DNA from: Gaeumannomyces sp. JS-464
Taxonomy: Eukaryota; Ascomycota; Sordariomycetes; Magnaporthales; Magnaporthaceae
Length of the DNA: 64,000 nucleotides
Reading direction: 5' to 3'
NCBI GenBank assembly: GCA_002197995.1
Contig: NGZR01000001.1
Location: 12,667,501 to 12,731,500 of the forward strand
Shown here: piece by piece, positions 23,135 through 36,886 of the stretch
How the letters are laid out: every line of letters starts with the position of its first letter
Position numbering within the stretch: position 1 is the first letter of the stretch
Program-made: the position numbers and the translations under genes
The notes under the pieces: generated by a model
The model's input: only the letters and a program-made list of their open reading frames with translations
The model's database searches: none
What the model was told of the DNA's origin: nothing

Positions 23135-23650
23135 TATTTTCCGTTCTGGGTGCTCCCGGAAGCAAACGGAGGCAAGGCATTGAGTGATGGGGTGCTGGAG
23201 AGTAGGCTATGGGAGGGAATAGGTGGCTCGGACGAAGATTTTTTGTGCAAACGAGTACGGAGACTGGGTGGGAAGAAGAAAAAAAATCCTTGAGAAGACG
23301 GCATGAGCAGTAGTAGATGCATATTTAATATGAACATGAATAGCAGTACGACGGGGTCAGGTCGAGGCACAGAGGAAGTTCAATGCAACAAGTATCTCCA
23401 GCAGAGTTGTTTAGCGGCATGCGCATGGCAAATAGGGGCGTTTGGGGGTTGATAAAGAAAAAGAAAGAAAAAATACAGCAAAAAATGTGCAAAATTTCAT
23501 AGGGAGTAAACGTCGGGTCCAAATCTGGCAGCGAATAAATCATGGATACAACTCGAATTTGGTCCATCGGAGCCCAGCATTCGGAAAAACGGAGGTTTCG
23601 CTGGGTCCACTTTTCGGGAAAAGTCGTGTTGAGGTTGGGCCCGTTCAGGC
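23135..23650. other. 3' flank of gbe1
   Basis: Intergenic. No gene seen. Ends with the left 8-bp target-site duplication (23643-23650) of the MITE. Confidence 0.6.
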
Positions 23651-24043
23651 CGACTTGACTAAAAGGAGACCCCCTGCCACGATCCAATTCGCACATAACA
23701 CCATCCAACTCACATATTTCAACGTGCAACTGCACAACAACAAATTTTTTTTCCAGCATGCAACTTGCACTTTTAAATTCGCTGAAAACCGGAGATTTTA
23801 ATATGCAACTAGTTAAAATTGTTGGTTGAGATTAGGGTTGATAGTTGGGGTTCGAGCTAAAGCTGGCATCGGGTTTTGGATTGTGACATCTAGCGCTGAA
23901 GTTCGAGGTCGGGGTGGGGATTGAATGTCGTAGTAGTTCGGGGTCGGGTAGGGATTGAACGCTAACGTATCCAATTGGAGGGCGAAATTGTTAAGTAGGG
24001 GTCTCCTTTTAGACGGGCAGGGGGTTTCCCTTTAGACAAGCCG
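23651..24043. mobile_element. hAT-like MITE with 8-bp target duplication
   Basis: A 393-bp non-coding element. The left end CGACTTGACTAAAAGGAG and the reverse complement of the right end CGGCTTGTCTAAAGGGAA form imperfect terminal inverted repeats about 28 bp long (four mismatches in the 27 bases compared), both running into ACCCCCTGCC. A second, subterminal copy of the motif (ggggtctccttttagacggg) lies at 23998-24017. It is flanked on both sides by the exact 8-bp direct repeat GTTCAGGC (23643-23650 and 24044-24051). An 8-bp duplication with short TIRs is the hallmark of the hAT superfamily, and the lack of coding capacity makes it a MITE. The superfamily call is by inference from TSD length. 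Confidence 0.8.
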
Positions 24044-24464
24044 GTTCAGGCGCTTTGGGCTCAAGACGCAATGGGGCTCCATTGTTTATTGTGGGGCAAA
24101 TTTGGGTGCCTCAGGCATAGATATTAGCCCTCTCCACTATTACGTAAGCCCTTTATTCTAGGGCAGACCTCGGATCCGCCAGGACCAGACCAGCACCCGA
24201 CTCTCTACCACCTACCCACCACCTACCTGCCACCCTGCCTCCTCCATACCTAATCAGACCACCACAACCCCGATCTGAGGGTGTTCGCTTTGGTGCTGTT
24301 GTGCGCCGTTCTTCATGCCCCAGGCACCAAGGCGCTAGTAGCTTCTTAAGGTGGACGCCGCAAAACCTCGCACGCTTTTGCGCTCGAACTCCAAAGTTCC
24401 TCGAACAAACCCATCACCACCACCCTCCGCTCCCCTTCCCCGTCGTTCTTAACCATCTGAAAAG
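24044..24464. other. atp2 upstream region
   Basis: Promoter and leader of atp2. CCACC-rich pyrimidine stretch at 24197-24260 (cacctacccaccacctacctgcc), common upstream of strongly expressed fungal genes. The right MITE target duplication is 24044-24051, about 410 bp from the start codon. Confidence 0.5.
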
Positions 24465-28129
<3,665 letters not shown>

Positions 28130-28467
28130 ACGGATAGAGGCCCTCTTTGTGATATCAGATAAAAGTCGGTGGATGGCTGGCTCAGAGGCTAGGGATGGGG
28201 ACCTGTGTATAGCGATGACCACGGTCGGAGTCCCGGTGAAGCTTCTTGACTCAATTTAGTTCCCTTTGTGAGCTGTGTACCAATGAATCCAAGTAATTAT
28301 TTCACATCTGCGGTTCCTTGTGTTTGTAGGTCCGTGCCAAATCACAATCCTGGCTAGTGGCCTCTTCTCCAGGCTTGTTCCCGGTCAGGACGCAAGACTC
28401 TCGCTCTCGCCTGCAGTATCACCCCTGAAGGTTCCTTCTGCTCTGCGTCTACACAACCAAACAACTA
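28130..28467. other. 3' flank of atp2
   Basis: Probable 3' untranslated region and terminator of atp2, ending with the TA target dinucleotide (28466-28467) of the next element. No gene was seen. Confidence 0.6.
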
Positions 28468-28651
28468 CTTGTGCGGGCTAAAAGCGCCCCGCACTCGAAC
28501 GGCCCTTTGGGGATAGAGTGCGGTAGAGCGACTTGACGTTTTCCGGGCAACTTGACGTTTTTTTGGGACATTTTTCCCCATAGAAATTAGCGGTAATTCA
28601 ATGTTCCCTCAAATCAGCGCGTGACCTACCCAACTGCATATTGCACGGGCC
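28468..28651 (+). repeat. left terminal inverted repeat
   Basis: Left arm of the TA-flanked element. It pairs with 29379-29561 in inverted orientation over about 184 bases and ends at GCACGGGCC. Confidence 0.9.
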
Positions 28652-28768
28652 CATGCATCTTCGCCACCCCAGTGACGCGTTTAGGATCGGCAACCCCGCT
28701 CCTCTCGCGAGGCGATCTCGCTCGATTCTGCTGTATCTCGCTGCTTTTGAGGCCAAATCTGCACCAAG

Positions 28769-29302
28769 ATGACCCGGGTCAACAGCGAAAAGGAGCGCAA
28801 TCGAGCGCGGATAGCTGAAGCCCAAGCGCAAAGAGGTTACCGACCTCGTGCGCCCTCAAGAAGAAGCCCTCGCCAACGAGGCCACCCTTCTCGGCAGATA
28901 TTGGCAACAACGCCGGGAGCGCAACGATCGGTTCTATGCCCTGCAGGAAGTGGCTCTGCTTCTTGCCCGCCTACAATCTAGTAGGGGAGAAGACGACGTA
29001 GCCCTTCCTCCCAACTGGCAGCCTACCGAGAAGCTCTCCCCCTACACGCCGTGGCGCCTAACGGCACGCGAGGAGGGCACGGTCCGGAAGGTACTGCGGT
29101 ACTACTGGCGAGAGAAGTACGGCCCGGATTACGCCTTGGGGGTCTCTTTTCCGGGCAAATATACGGCAGAGGACTACGAGGTCTCCTCTCCGGAGGGCAC
29201 AGATACGGAGGGAAGCGGACTTCGGCTTCAGATATCGCTGATCGCGATAATCAGGACGAAAAGGCTGAGTTAGGCGACTTGATTGATCCCGGCCTCGCGT
29301 GA
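28769..29302 (+). CDS. unknown small ORF inside the long-TIR element
   Basis: From ATG 28769 the frame reads MTRVNSEKERNRARIAEAQA, then continues as EVTDLVRPQEEALANEATLL in a frame reached by removing one A near 28831, and later as TSASDIADRDNQDEKAELGD after adding one G near 29212. Corrected length is about 177 aa. It is highly charged, with a basic start and a Trp/Tyr-rich middle (RYYWREKYGPDYALG). No transposase triad or known fold was recognised. It may be an element-encoded DNA-binding protein or captured host sequence. The two frame corrections are inference. Confidence 0.4.
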
Positions 29303-29378
29303 ATAGCTTCATTTTTGATCAATTTACTGCAAAGTGCATTTCTCTAATTTGCACGAACAGGGCTTGGGCGCTGGAGGT

Positions 29379-29561
29379 GGCCCGTGCAATATGCAGTTGG
29401 GTAGGTCACGCGCTGATTTGAGGGAACATTGAATTACCGCTAATTTCTATGGGGAAAAATGTCCCAAAAAAACGTCAAGTTGCCCGGAAAACGTCAAGTC
29501 GCTCTACCGCCTCTATCCCCAAAGGGCCGATCGAGTGCGGGGCGCTTTTAGCCCGCACAAG
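29379..29561 (-). repeat. right terminal inverted repeat
   Basis: Right arm of the TA-flanked element, the inverted near-identical copy of 28468-28651. Confidence 0.9.
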
Positions 29562-29653
29562 TACCCACGAAGCGGCATCGCCGAACGACATTTCTAACAG
29601 TTGAAGCATTTAATTTAATTACCCCGGGGAAATCGGTTTTGGAACCCTTTAAC

Positions 29654-30318
29654 CTAATTTTGTTCCTCCCTCACGTGCTGGGGCAAAAACTGTCGGATGG
29701 ACGTGTAGCTTCCGACCATGTTGGCGTTATCCGCTTGCGGTTCGTCGCTCAAGAAGGGATCAACGGTGGTGTCGTGCTGCTTCCTCGGACCATAGCTCCC
29801 GGCGTTCCACTGCTGGTCTCTGGGCGTGCTCATGCCGTAAAAGTGCGCTCGGTCAGCCATGCTTGGAATGTAGTCTTCGGCGAGACATTCAGTGCCCAGT
29901 ACATACCAGGACTGGCTGGCGCCCATAGCAGGACGCGCACATTCGACCCCCACATGCTACACATGATGTAGAATTCCTGAGGAGGCGGGAAGTAGGCGGG
30001 CGCCCAGATTCCTCCACAAACCGCATCTGGATCAGTATCCGGCGGGGGATATATGTGGACTTTGAGAGCAAGGGTGCGGACATGAGCCGCGATGCGGGCC
30101 CGGTAGAGGATGGGGAATTCCCGTCCAGGGTAGATGATCCTTAGGGCTGCCGCATAGATCCTGATGTGATTAAGTTGTACTTGAGAAGCCAGAGGACATA
30201 GTCTTCCCGTTGCGGCGAATCGCTCTTTGTATAGAGCTGGCCCTGTGGGCTGACCGGGCGGGATAGCAGGACCCGCGCCCTCGAACCACTTATGCTGACA
30301 GTTTAGGGAATCATCCAT
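29654..30318 (-). CDS. unassigned protein
   Basis: Family not recognised. From ATG 30318 (MDDSLNCQHKWFEGAGP) the frame runs to MCSMWGSNVRVLLW and then continues, after restoring one base at the CCC of 29922-29924, as GASQSWYVLGTECLAEDYIP to a stop at 29654, giving about 221 aa. No signal peptide or clear domain is seen; the middle is rich in Pro and aromatic residues (IYPPPDTDPDAVCGG, APAYFPPPQEFY). The frame is open upstream to about 30385 (GTGEPSSAISQHPLYKY), so a further 5' exon is likely. It lies between the TA-flanked element and the Zn2Cys6 regulator and could be a fragment. Confidence 0.4.
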
Positions 30319-30531
30319 GTACTTGTAGAGCGGGTGCTGTGATATCGCACTGCTGGGCTCGCCTGTACCTCTAACACCAATAACTTCCTAAAACGGAAAG
30401 AAGTACCCGAACCGAAATGACTAATACTTCCGCTCAGGCGGCATCATGCCGATCTCAGTTGAGGGCATATTGAACCCTGTTATCATTGCTAACATTGCTA
30501 TCAGATTGTACACGTCCAACATCTTGTCCAG

Positions 30532-32074
30532 TCAGCCCGGTCCGTCGCCGAATCGGCGGAGAGCTAGCACGTCAATCGCCAGCCCGCCGTCGTCATATAC
30601 GAGAGTCGGCTTCTTCTCGGCAGCCAGGTCGGAAAGGGTGTACTCAACCGGGGTCCAGGCATGGTTGCCCAGAAGGAGCCGGCCGATCTCGGTTGCGTCG
30701 TCGAGCTTGTTCGCGGCGAGCGGCACCTGCATGAGCGCCGCCCACTCGTCGCCGACGTGACGGTCTATATGGTCGATCTCGTTCTTGGCGATGCCTTGCA
30801 TCCACCACACGCGCGAGAGTTTGGAAAAAGCGAGCCAGTACGCGATAATAACGAGGGCGCGAGGCCGCCTGAGCTTGGCGGCCTCGATGAAGGGCCGGGG
30901 CAGGAAGGTGAAGAATGTAATGATGCGCAGCTCCAGTACGGGACCATAACCGCTTTTAAGGTCCATGTAAAGGGCGCCTAAGACCTTAATGGTATCGTAG
31001 TAGGAATCGCGGAATTCGTAATCCGTGTCGTCCTCGGCGATGGAGGCGACCATGAAAAGGAGGTTCCCGGGGGTATGCCTGGCGGCCTCGTCGCGGTCGG
31101 TGCGCGGCCTCGAGAAGAGCATAAACAGGCCCGTGTCGACAAGGGTCTTGCGGGTGACCAGCTCGGTCATGAGGCCAATGCCCCTCCAGACGACGATCCA
31201 GTCGAGAATAAAGAGCGGTTTGGCGTCGGGCTCGCGGAAGTCCTGGCTGGAGAGGACGCAGAGGAAGAGCGAGCAGACTATGAGGGCGGGGAAGGTTTCG
31301 GGCCGGGCCTCAACGACGGCGCGCCTGTAGCCCTGGACCGCCTTCGTGCGATATGCCATGATGCGAGACTCGGGGATCTTGTCGCCGGACTCGGCGCCCA
31401 TTTGGAGGGCCGAGACGCCTAGCAGCGCATTCAGGAGAAAGGGGCTGCCGAGAGCATACTGCGGTATTGTGACCGTCAACATACTGTAGATGTGCGGAGT
31501 ATGGCCAGCCTCGACAGAGAAGGAAGTGAACTATATTGCATTAGATTTTCGGTTCTCAAATTCAAAAAACCATTATTGTCTTGGGCCGGCACCTACTGCC
31601 CTGATGTTGTAAAACCACATCAGCTTCATATCGGCGACGTCGGAAGCGTATGTGGCAGGGGGCATGAGCTCAACGACAGGGGCTGGCGCGGGAGCGGCCA
31701 GCTCTTGCTCCCAGACGAGCACCTCCCCAGCCGGCCGAGTCGGGCTCGCTGACGGCGGGGCTCTCAGGGGGACTGACGAGGGCGCCGGCTGCTGTACGCT
31801 GCTGGGGCCCGGCAGGCAAGGTGCCATCATCGTCTTCAGAGCGAGCGGTGCTGGGCGCGCGCCGGTGGCCGGCGGCGTCGGCGGAGGCAGCTGGCGGGTA
31901 TCGACAGTCCTCCTTGCGCAGGGTGCAGGCCCGACAGCGCGGCTTGTCCTCGGAGCACTTGACACGACGCTGCTTACAGTTGATGCAGCCGGCCCTGGAC
32001 TTGCGATGCGGGCGTTTTGCGTGGTAGGGCTTGTCGGCGTGTGCCTGCAAACCCACCGTCGTGTCGTCCGGCAT
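30532..32074 (-). CDS. Zn2Cys6 transcription factor, sterol-regulator type
   Basis: Exons 32074-31597 and 31530-30532, about 491 aa. The intron is 66 nt with a CTAAT branch site. Residues 30-57 hold the binuclear zinc cluster, [28 protein letters not shown], spaced Cx2Cx6Cx6Cx2Cx6C, preceded by the basic [11 protein letters not shown] linker with [13 protein letters not shown] follows. The rest has the pattern of the short fungal Zn2Cys6 class related to UPC2/ECM22 ([26 protein letters not shown]-like, [20 protein letters not shown]). It would bind DNA in the nucleus; target genes cannot be told from the sequence. One extra G at the CCCC of 31725-31728 breaks the frame between DSAGW and EVLVWEQEL. 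Removing it closes the phase at the intron. Confidence 0.8.
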
Positions 32075-32776
32075 GGCCTTGTTGTCCGCGTGGAGCCCAC
32101 TGGTCCTGTGTCGGGTGTGTTCAAGGTAGTTGTTATATACAAAATCCGATGCGAAGACAGAGAAAAGTCCGAGATGGGCTGGGCGGGTGCTGGCGTCATC
32201 CTACAGTGGCGGCTTCGAATCACCACCCTCCTTGCAATGCAGCCTGGCCTAGTCTGCCCCTCGGAGGATCAGGTGCCCATTTGCAGGCGCCTAGCTATGG
32301 ATAACATGAAAGGTGCTATTTGCAGGATTCAGGGGCTGGGGGTAGGTGTTGGCGGAGCGCCGGATTGGGGATTTGTGGTCTCAGTTGCGCTTCTAGTTCC
32401 AGGCTGCTAATTTCTTTGTGAATCGAGCCATGATCTCTTTTCCGACGGCTGGGTTGATGGAGATGCTGTTTCGGGAAGCCTACCCACTGTAGATGTAAGC
32501 AATTGAGGCGGGCTGGCTGCCTTCATGTTGCTGGTAGCCCTGTCAGCGGGGAGACCTGAAGTCCGGGCCTAAGAGTGGGTCCACACAGGGGGCTGCACGG
32601 TGCGTTTGAACGAGCATGACAGGCAGCACCCCAGCAAGCAGTCGACTCCAATCATGGAATTGAGTTCGACGCGTCGCGCGCGCCGTGATGCAACGGAACC
32701 ACGATGGCTTGAGCAACAGCATCCAACGAGCGAGTAAATGCGCGCGACAACAACAGACAGTCTTCAAATACAAACC
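32075..32776. other. divergent promoter region, regulator/orc5
   Basis: About 700 bases between the start codons of the Zn2Cys6 gene (minus) and orc5 (plus). No gene or repeat was recognised. Confidence 0.5.
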
Positions 32777-34551
32777 ATGACGTCGTCCCTCTTCAGCCTC
32801 CCCGACGAGCTCGTCTTCACGGCTCTGTCGCAGTCCTTTCCCTGCCGCGACCCCCAGATTCGAGCCCTGGCAACGCTGTTATATGTGAGTTCTTCGTCGC
32901 TGCTCTCTGGGAGCGTCGCTTCGATCTCCGCTCGCCTGCTGACATGGCCCTCCCATCTAGCCCCATGCCGCCCCTTGCCGCAACCTCATTGTCCACGGCA
33001 GCGAGGCGACCGGCAAGAGCGTTGTTACCGAGGCCGTGCTCGAGCGCATGGCCGAGGACGGCGCCGACCTGGCCTACGCCATTGTCAGCTCCGCCGAGTG
33101 CGTCACCGGCCGCCACCTCCTCGAGACCGCCCTCGGAAAGGTTGCCGCTGCCTTGCGCTGGCCAGAACCCGCAGGCCGCTGTGAGAACCTCTCGCAGCTG
33201 ACCGTCGAGCTCGCCAAGATGATCAAAGGTGGCGGCGGCGGTCCTGGCGTTTCCGACGAGGACGAGACGCCCAGGACGAGCTCTGCGGGCTGGAGATTCG
33301 TGCTCGTGTTCGACGGCATCGACCGCCAGAGGGATTCTCCGCAAACACTGCTTCCAGCACTCGCTCGTTTGTCCGAAATAGTGAGAAGGGCCCGGCTCTT
33401 CTTGTGTTCAAGAGACTTGGGGCTCATACTGACCGGCTGGCCTCTGCTCCTTTGCCTCCTAGATACCAAACCTCACAACCATCTTTATAATGACCTGCCC
33501 CCCGCCTGGCGCGCTCAAAATTGCAATGGTGCCGCACCTGCACTTCCCGAACTACACCAAGGCCGAATTCATCGAGATACTCTCCGCTTCCCCCCCGCCT
33601 CCTGTCCCCGGCCTGGCTGCCGACGCCGCCGCAGATCTTTGGCCCCGCTTCGTCGGCCCCGTTTACGAATCCCTTGGCAGGGCTGCCGCTCGTACCCTTC
33701 CCGCCCTACAGCAGGCCTGCTTCACCCTCTGGCCCCGTTTTACCGCCCCGATCCTTGCGGGAACTCACGGTCCACGTGAGCTCACCAGGCTGCTGGTTGC
33801 CGCCCGCGCTCATCTACAGGACGAGAAAATACTGGCGCCGGGAATCATCGCCGCGGTGCATCAACCGGCTCCGACAACAGAAGCAGCAGAAGTGGCCAGC
33901 GAAGGAGGCTCCCTAGCTAATGGTACCAGCAATGGGGCCAGTGACAAACCCTCGGAGAATAACAGCACTCCCGCTGCGACAACGATGATGACAGCACTGG
34001 AGAGGAAGCCCTCGGTCCGGGGCACTACTGCCACCTCGGAGCAACCGACGGCGACGACGGACCTCTCTAGTTTGCTCCCGATCACGGCGCGCCTGCTCCT
34101 GGTATCGGCCTATTTAGCCTCGCACAACGCGACCAAGCACGACCTGACGCTCTTCTCGACCCATTACCACGGCCGACGTCGGCGCCGCGGCGGCCTCTCG
34201 GGCGGCACCGGCGGGCCCCGGAGCAAGCACCGCAAGATCGCCCGCAGGCTGCTCGGTGCTCACGCCTTTGTCTTTGAGCGCATGCTAGCCATCTACGTCG
34301 CCCTGCGCAGCGAGTGGGCCGCGGGCGCCGGCAGGGACATCGATAACCACGCAAAAGGTACCGGGAGCACCGTGGACTGCGACGCCGCAATGGCCGTTGC
34401 CACTCTGTCAAGCTTGCGCCTTCTCGCGCGTGTCGGCGGAGGTGATCCGACAGATCACGGCGGCAGGTGGAGGGCAAATGTTGGCTGGGATGTTATCCGT
34501 CCGCTGGGTCGGAGCATGGGCATTGAGGTAGAGGACTGGCTGATAGACTAG
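32777..34551 (+). CDS. orc5: origin recognition complex subunit 5
   Basis: Subunit of the six-part complex that marks replication origins and loads MCM. Exons 32777-32884, 32961-33380 and 33463-34551, all in phase, 538 aa, no frame problem. The AAA+ part has Walker A GSEATGKS (about 49-56) and a Walker B-like FVLVFDGID (about 147). After it come VPHLHFPNYTKAEFIEILS and the ORC5 C-terminal region (LLPITARLLLVSAYLASHN, TKHDLTLFS), ending in GWDVIRPLGRSMGIEVEDWL. A low-complexity insert rich in Ser/Thr/Ala/Glu lies at about 300-360. This conserved gene sits inside the repeat-rich island, so at least this part of the island is normal host sequence. Confidence 0.92.
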
Positions 34552-36391
34552 ACGGGGACACAGCATGGACTATAATATGGTTAGAGGCTCAAGCAAACAT
34601 TCAACTTCAAACACGTTCTACTTTACCCAGCAGGCCAGGGCCAAAGCACGGGTCCTCAACCCAGATTTGGTACGCATCTAAGAGTTGCCTCCGACTTTTA
34701 GAGTCCGTCGATCGTGACACCGAGGACCTCTAGGCGTGGAGTGGGATCTCAAAGGTCGACCGGATGAGACCACTCAACGAGCCAGGGTTATAGGATCTTG
34801 CAAGGATGGGCAAGGCTTGGTCTGTCCACCACGCGAACTCAAACCCGTCAAGGAGGGCGTGACTCAGCGGGCCGCACAGTAACATAACCATTCTATCGGA
34901 CGACGGGCGGCCTGGTGATAGTAAACACAAGAGGAGAACGAGCACTGTGGATTGGAGGAAGCGCGGTACATAGCAGAATCGAGGGCGGCTTTTGATCCTG
35001 CATAAGCAGGCCCAAGTTCTTTCTCGATGTGGTTCTTGGCAGCCTCGTTGCATTCACTGTCAGCCAAACTTGAACGACGTCACCCCCCTCGACCTGGATC
35101 GCTTGTCCGCAGACTCCTTGATGACATTCTGGCGCTGCACGAGGCGGCTTCGCTCCCTCGATGATGCTTGCTTTCCGACGCTTGCCTGGTCATTGGCCTA
35201 CACGTGGTCTGATCGATCGTCAAGTGAGAGCTTGATGGAAATGGCCAATACTAGCGCCTCCTCGTGGTCTGTTTGAGGAGAGTCGGAGGGTTAGTGCTGG
35301 AAGTAGTCGGGGCCGCTACCACATCACTGGCTAGCAATGCTCCTGCTAGATGTGCTGCGGTCCTTGTCCGCATGTGGCGCGGTCTCTGCCGCTGTCCCGT
35401 GCGGCCGTTGCCGCGGCGGCCCAGTGCTGATACAGCATCTGCTGGGGCTAAGGCAGCAGCCTTTAGCCTGGAGCTTGCGGCGCTCGCGTTGGTGACCGAC
35501 TGTCGTGGCCGCAAATCGTGGAAATTCCCTGCCACCCATTTAGAACGCACTGAGAGCGAGTCCTTCCAAGCTGATGGAAAGCGCTGATACTTTATAAGAC
35601 TGTACGGCCTCGCCTCAAAGGGTACCTGTGACCGGCCTATGCTCGGCCCAGGTTAAAGCATCCAGGACTCCGGTCCAATGATCGGAAAGAGAACTTTCAA
35701 AGTCCAGATTCTGGGCTTATATTTATCTGTTCCTTTTTAAATAACTGGGTGCTATTAGTAGGCCTAATCACGCTTAGGCCTGGATATCTCCAGAAATGAT
35801 GAACAAAATGGAAGGCCAAAGATCTGCAGAAGGAAGTCTATATATTGTGCATAAGAAAGTCTAGCTGCAAGAGAGGGAGCTAGAGTCGGCCTTACATACA
35901 CCTGATCGATTACGGCGAGGCCTGTCTCTGCCTCCCTAGCTTGGGGTCCCGCTGGTCCCGTGATCGGGATCCCCTATCCTATCCACCAGACGCCCCAAGT
36001 CCCCTCTGTGCGTGCGCCAGCAACACCCAAAACCACTCAAAGCAAGGTGATAGATGTGCGTGATGATGGGAATATTCTTTTATAAAATTATGGAGGCCAT
36101 GTATCCAGCCTCCTTCTGAAACTGCCTAATCAACGAATCTAGTCCGGTTCTCCTTTAGCCTGGTAACTTGATCATTTATGGAACGCCAGTGATCATAAGC
36201 TCACGACTGAGAGAAAGGGACCAAGATGAGTGAGGGTTATGGAAGAAACGATGATCAGATCGGAAAGGTGAAAAAGGGACGACTGGGGACTGAGAAGTAA
36301 GGTGCTGGTCAGAGAAAATGTATCTTCCAGCCCCCAAACCCTTCCGCAGCTGACGAAGTGATGCTTTACTCCCACAGAACGAGTAGTAAAA
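34552..36391. other. intergenic, with possible LTR remnant
   Basis: No firm gene. On the minus strand 35067-34730 shows two frames with protein-like stretches (CNEAAKNHIEKELGPAYAGS and FEFAWWTDQALPILARSYNP) that could be the decayed end of a gene. From about 35780 to 36060 the sequence (gatatctccaga, cggccttacatacacc) resembles 43560-43690, as two old LTRs of one family might. Confidence 0.35.
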
Positions 36392-36560
36392 ACCAGAGCC
36401 GCTATGCTAACATGGCGACTGCATCGACCTTTTGTGCGTCCGGGGCCGCAGTGGCCAAATTGCCCTTTTTTGGCCATCACTCTGGCCATCTCTATGGCCC
36501 TTTTTTGAACTTTATCTGGCCTTTTATTTCGTCCTCTCTTCAAGCCTTTGTCCGGCCACC
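36392..36560 (+). repeat. direct repeat copy A beside gag-like remnant
   Basis: Begins gagccgctatgctaacatgg and is clearly similar to 38433-38560, which begins gggccgctctgctaatttgg. Shared blocks include CCGCT-TGCTAA-TGGCG, GGGG-G-AGTGG and AAAT-CCC-TTTT. Both copies then run into pyrimidine-rich low-complexity sequence. They flank the ORF at 36887-38435. Confidence 0.6.
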
Positions 36561-36624
36561 TTTCCAGCCCTTTTGGCCCATTTCTGTCCTTTTCTCGGCC
36601 CTTTCTGTTATACATACTTCCTTT

Positions 36625-36732
36625 TCGTCGACACCCGCTTTCTTCTCGCCGACACCACTTCTCGCCAACACCCGCTTCCTTCTCGTCGACGCCCGCTTTC
36701 TTCTCGCCGACACCCGCTTCCTTCTCGCCGCC
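36625..36732 (+). repeat. tandem repeat, 18-27 base units
   Basis: Four to five imperfect copies of a unit like cgacacccgctttcttctcgc (variants with cttcc and gtcgac). It lies between repeat copy A and the degenerate ORF. Confidence 0.7.
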
Positions 36733-36886
36733 GATACTGCATCTTCATATCCGATTCAACTTCCAGCACTTTCTCCCGCCGTATATTCAGTAAAATTACC
36801 ACAGCTAATCGCCCAGTTTGCCGAGGCCCGTCGTGCAACAACAAGTCATATCCTTCTCAATATGCACTGATTCGGCCTCAGCAAAC

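Larger units (their letters stand above)
28468..29561. mobile_element. TA-flanked DNA transposon with 184-bp inverted repeats
   Basis: A 1094-bp element flanked by TA on both sides (28466-28467 and 29562-29563), as for the Tc1/mariner/pogo group. The terminal inverted repeats are unusually long, 28468-28651 and 29379-29561, and nearly identical. They begin CTTGTGCGGGCTAAAAGCGC, and the only visible differences are the bases near 28500 and one extra base near 28520. High TIR identity implies recent movement or conversion. The 0.73-kb core encodes no DDE transposase but a small ORF of unknown kind. It could be a non-autonomous derivative moved in trans. Confidence 0.85.

Noticed and set aside
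30661..31422. Plus-strand frames across the Zn2Cys6 gene
   Set aside because: Antisense shadows of a recognised coding exon.
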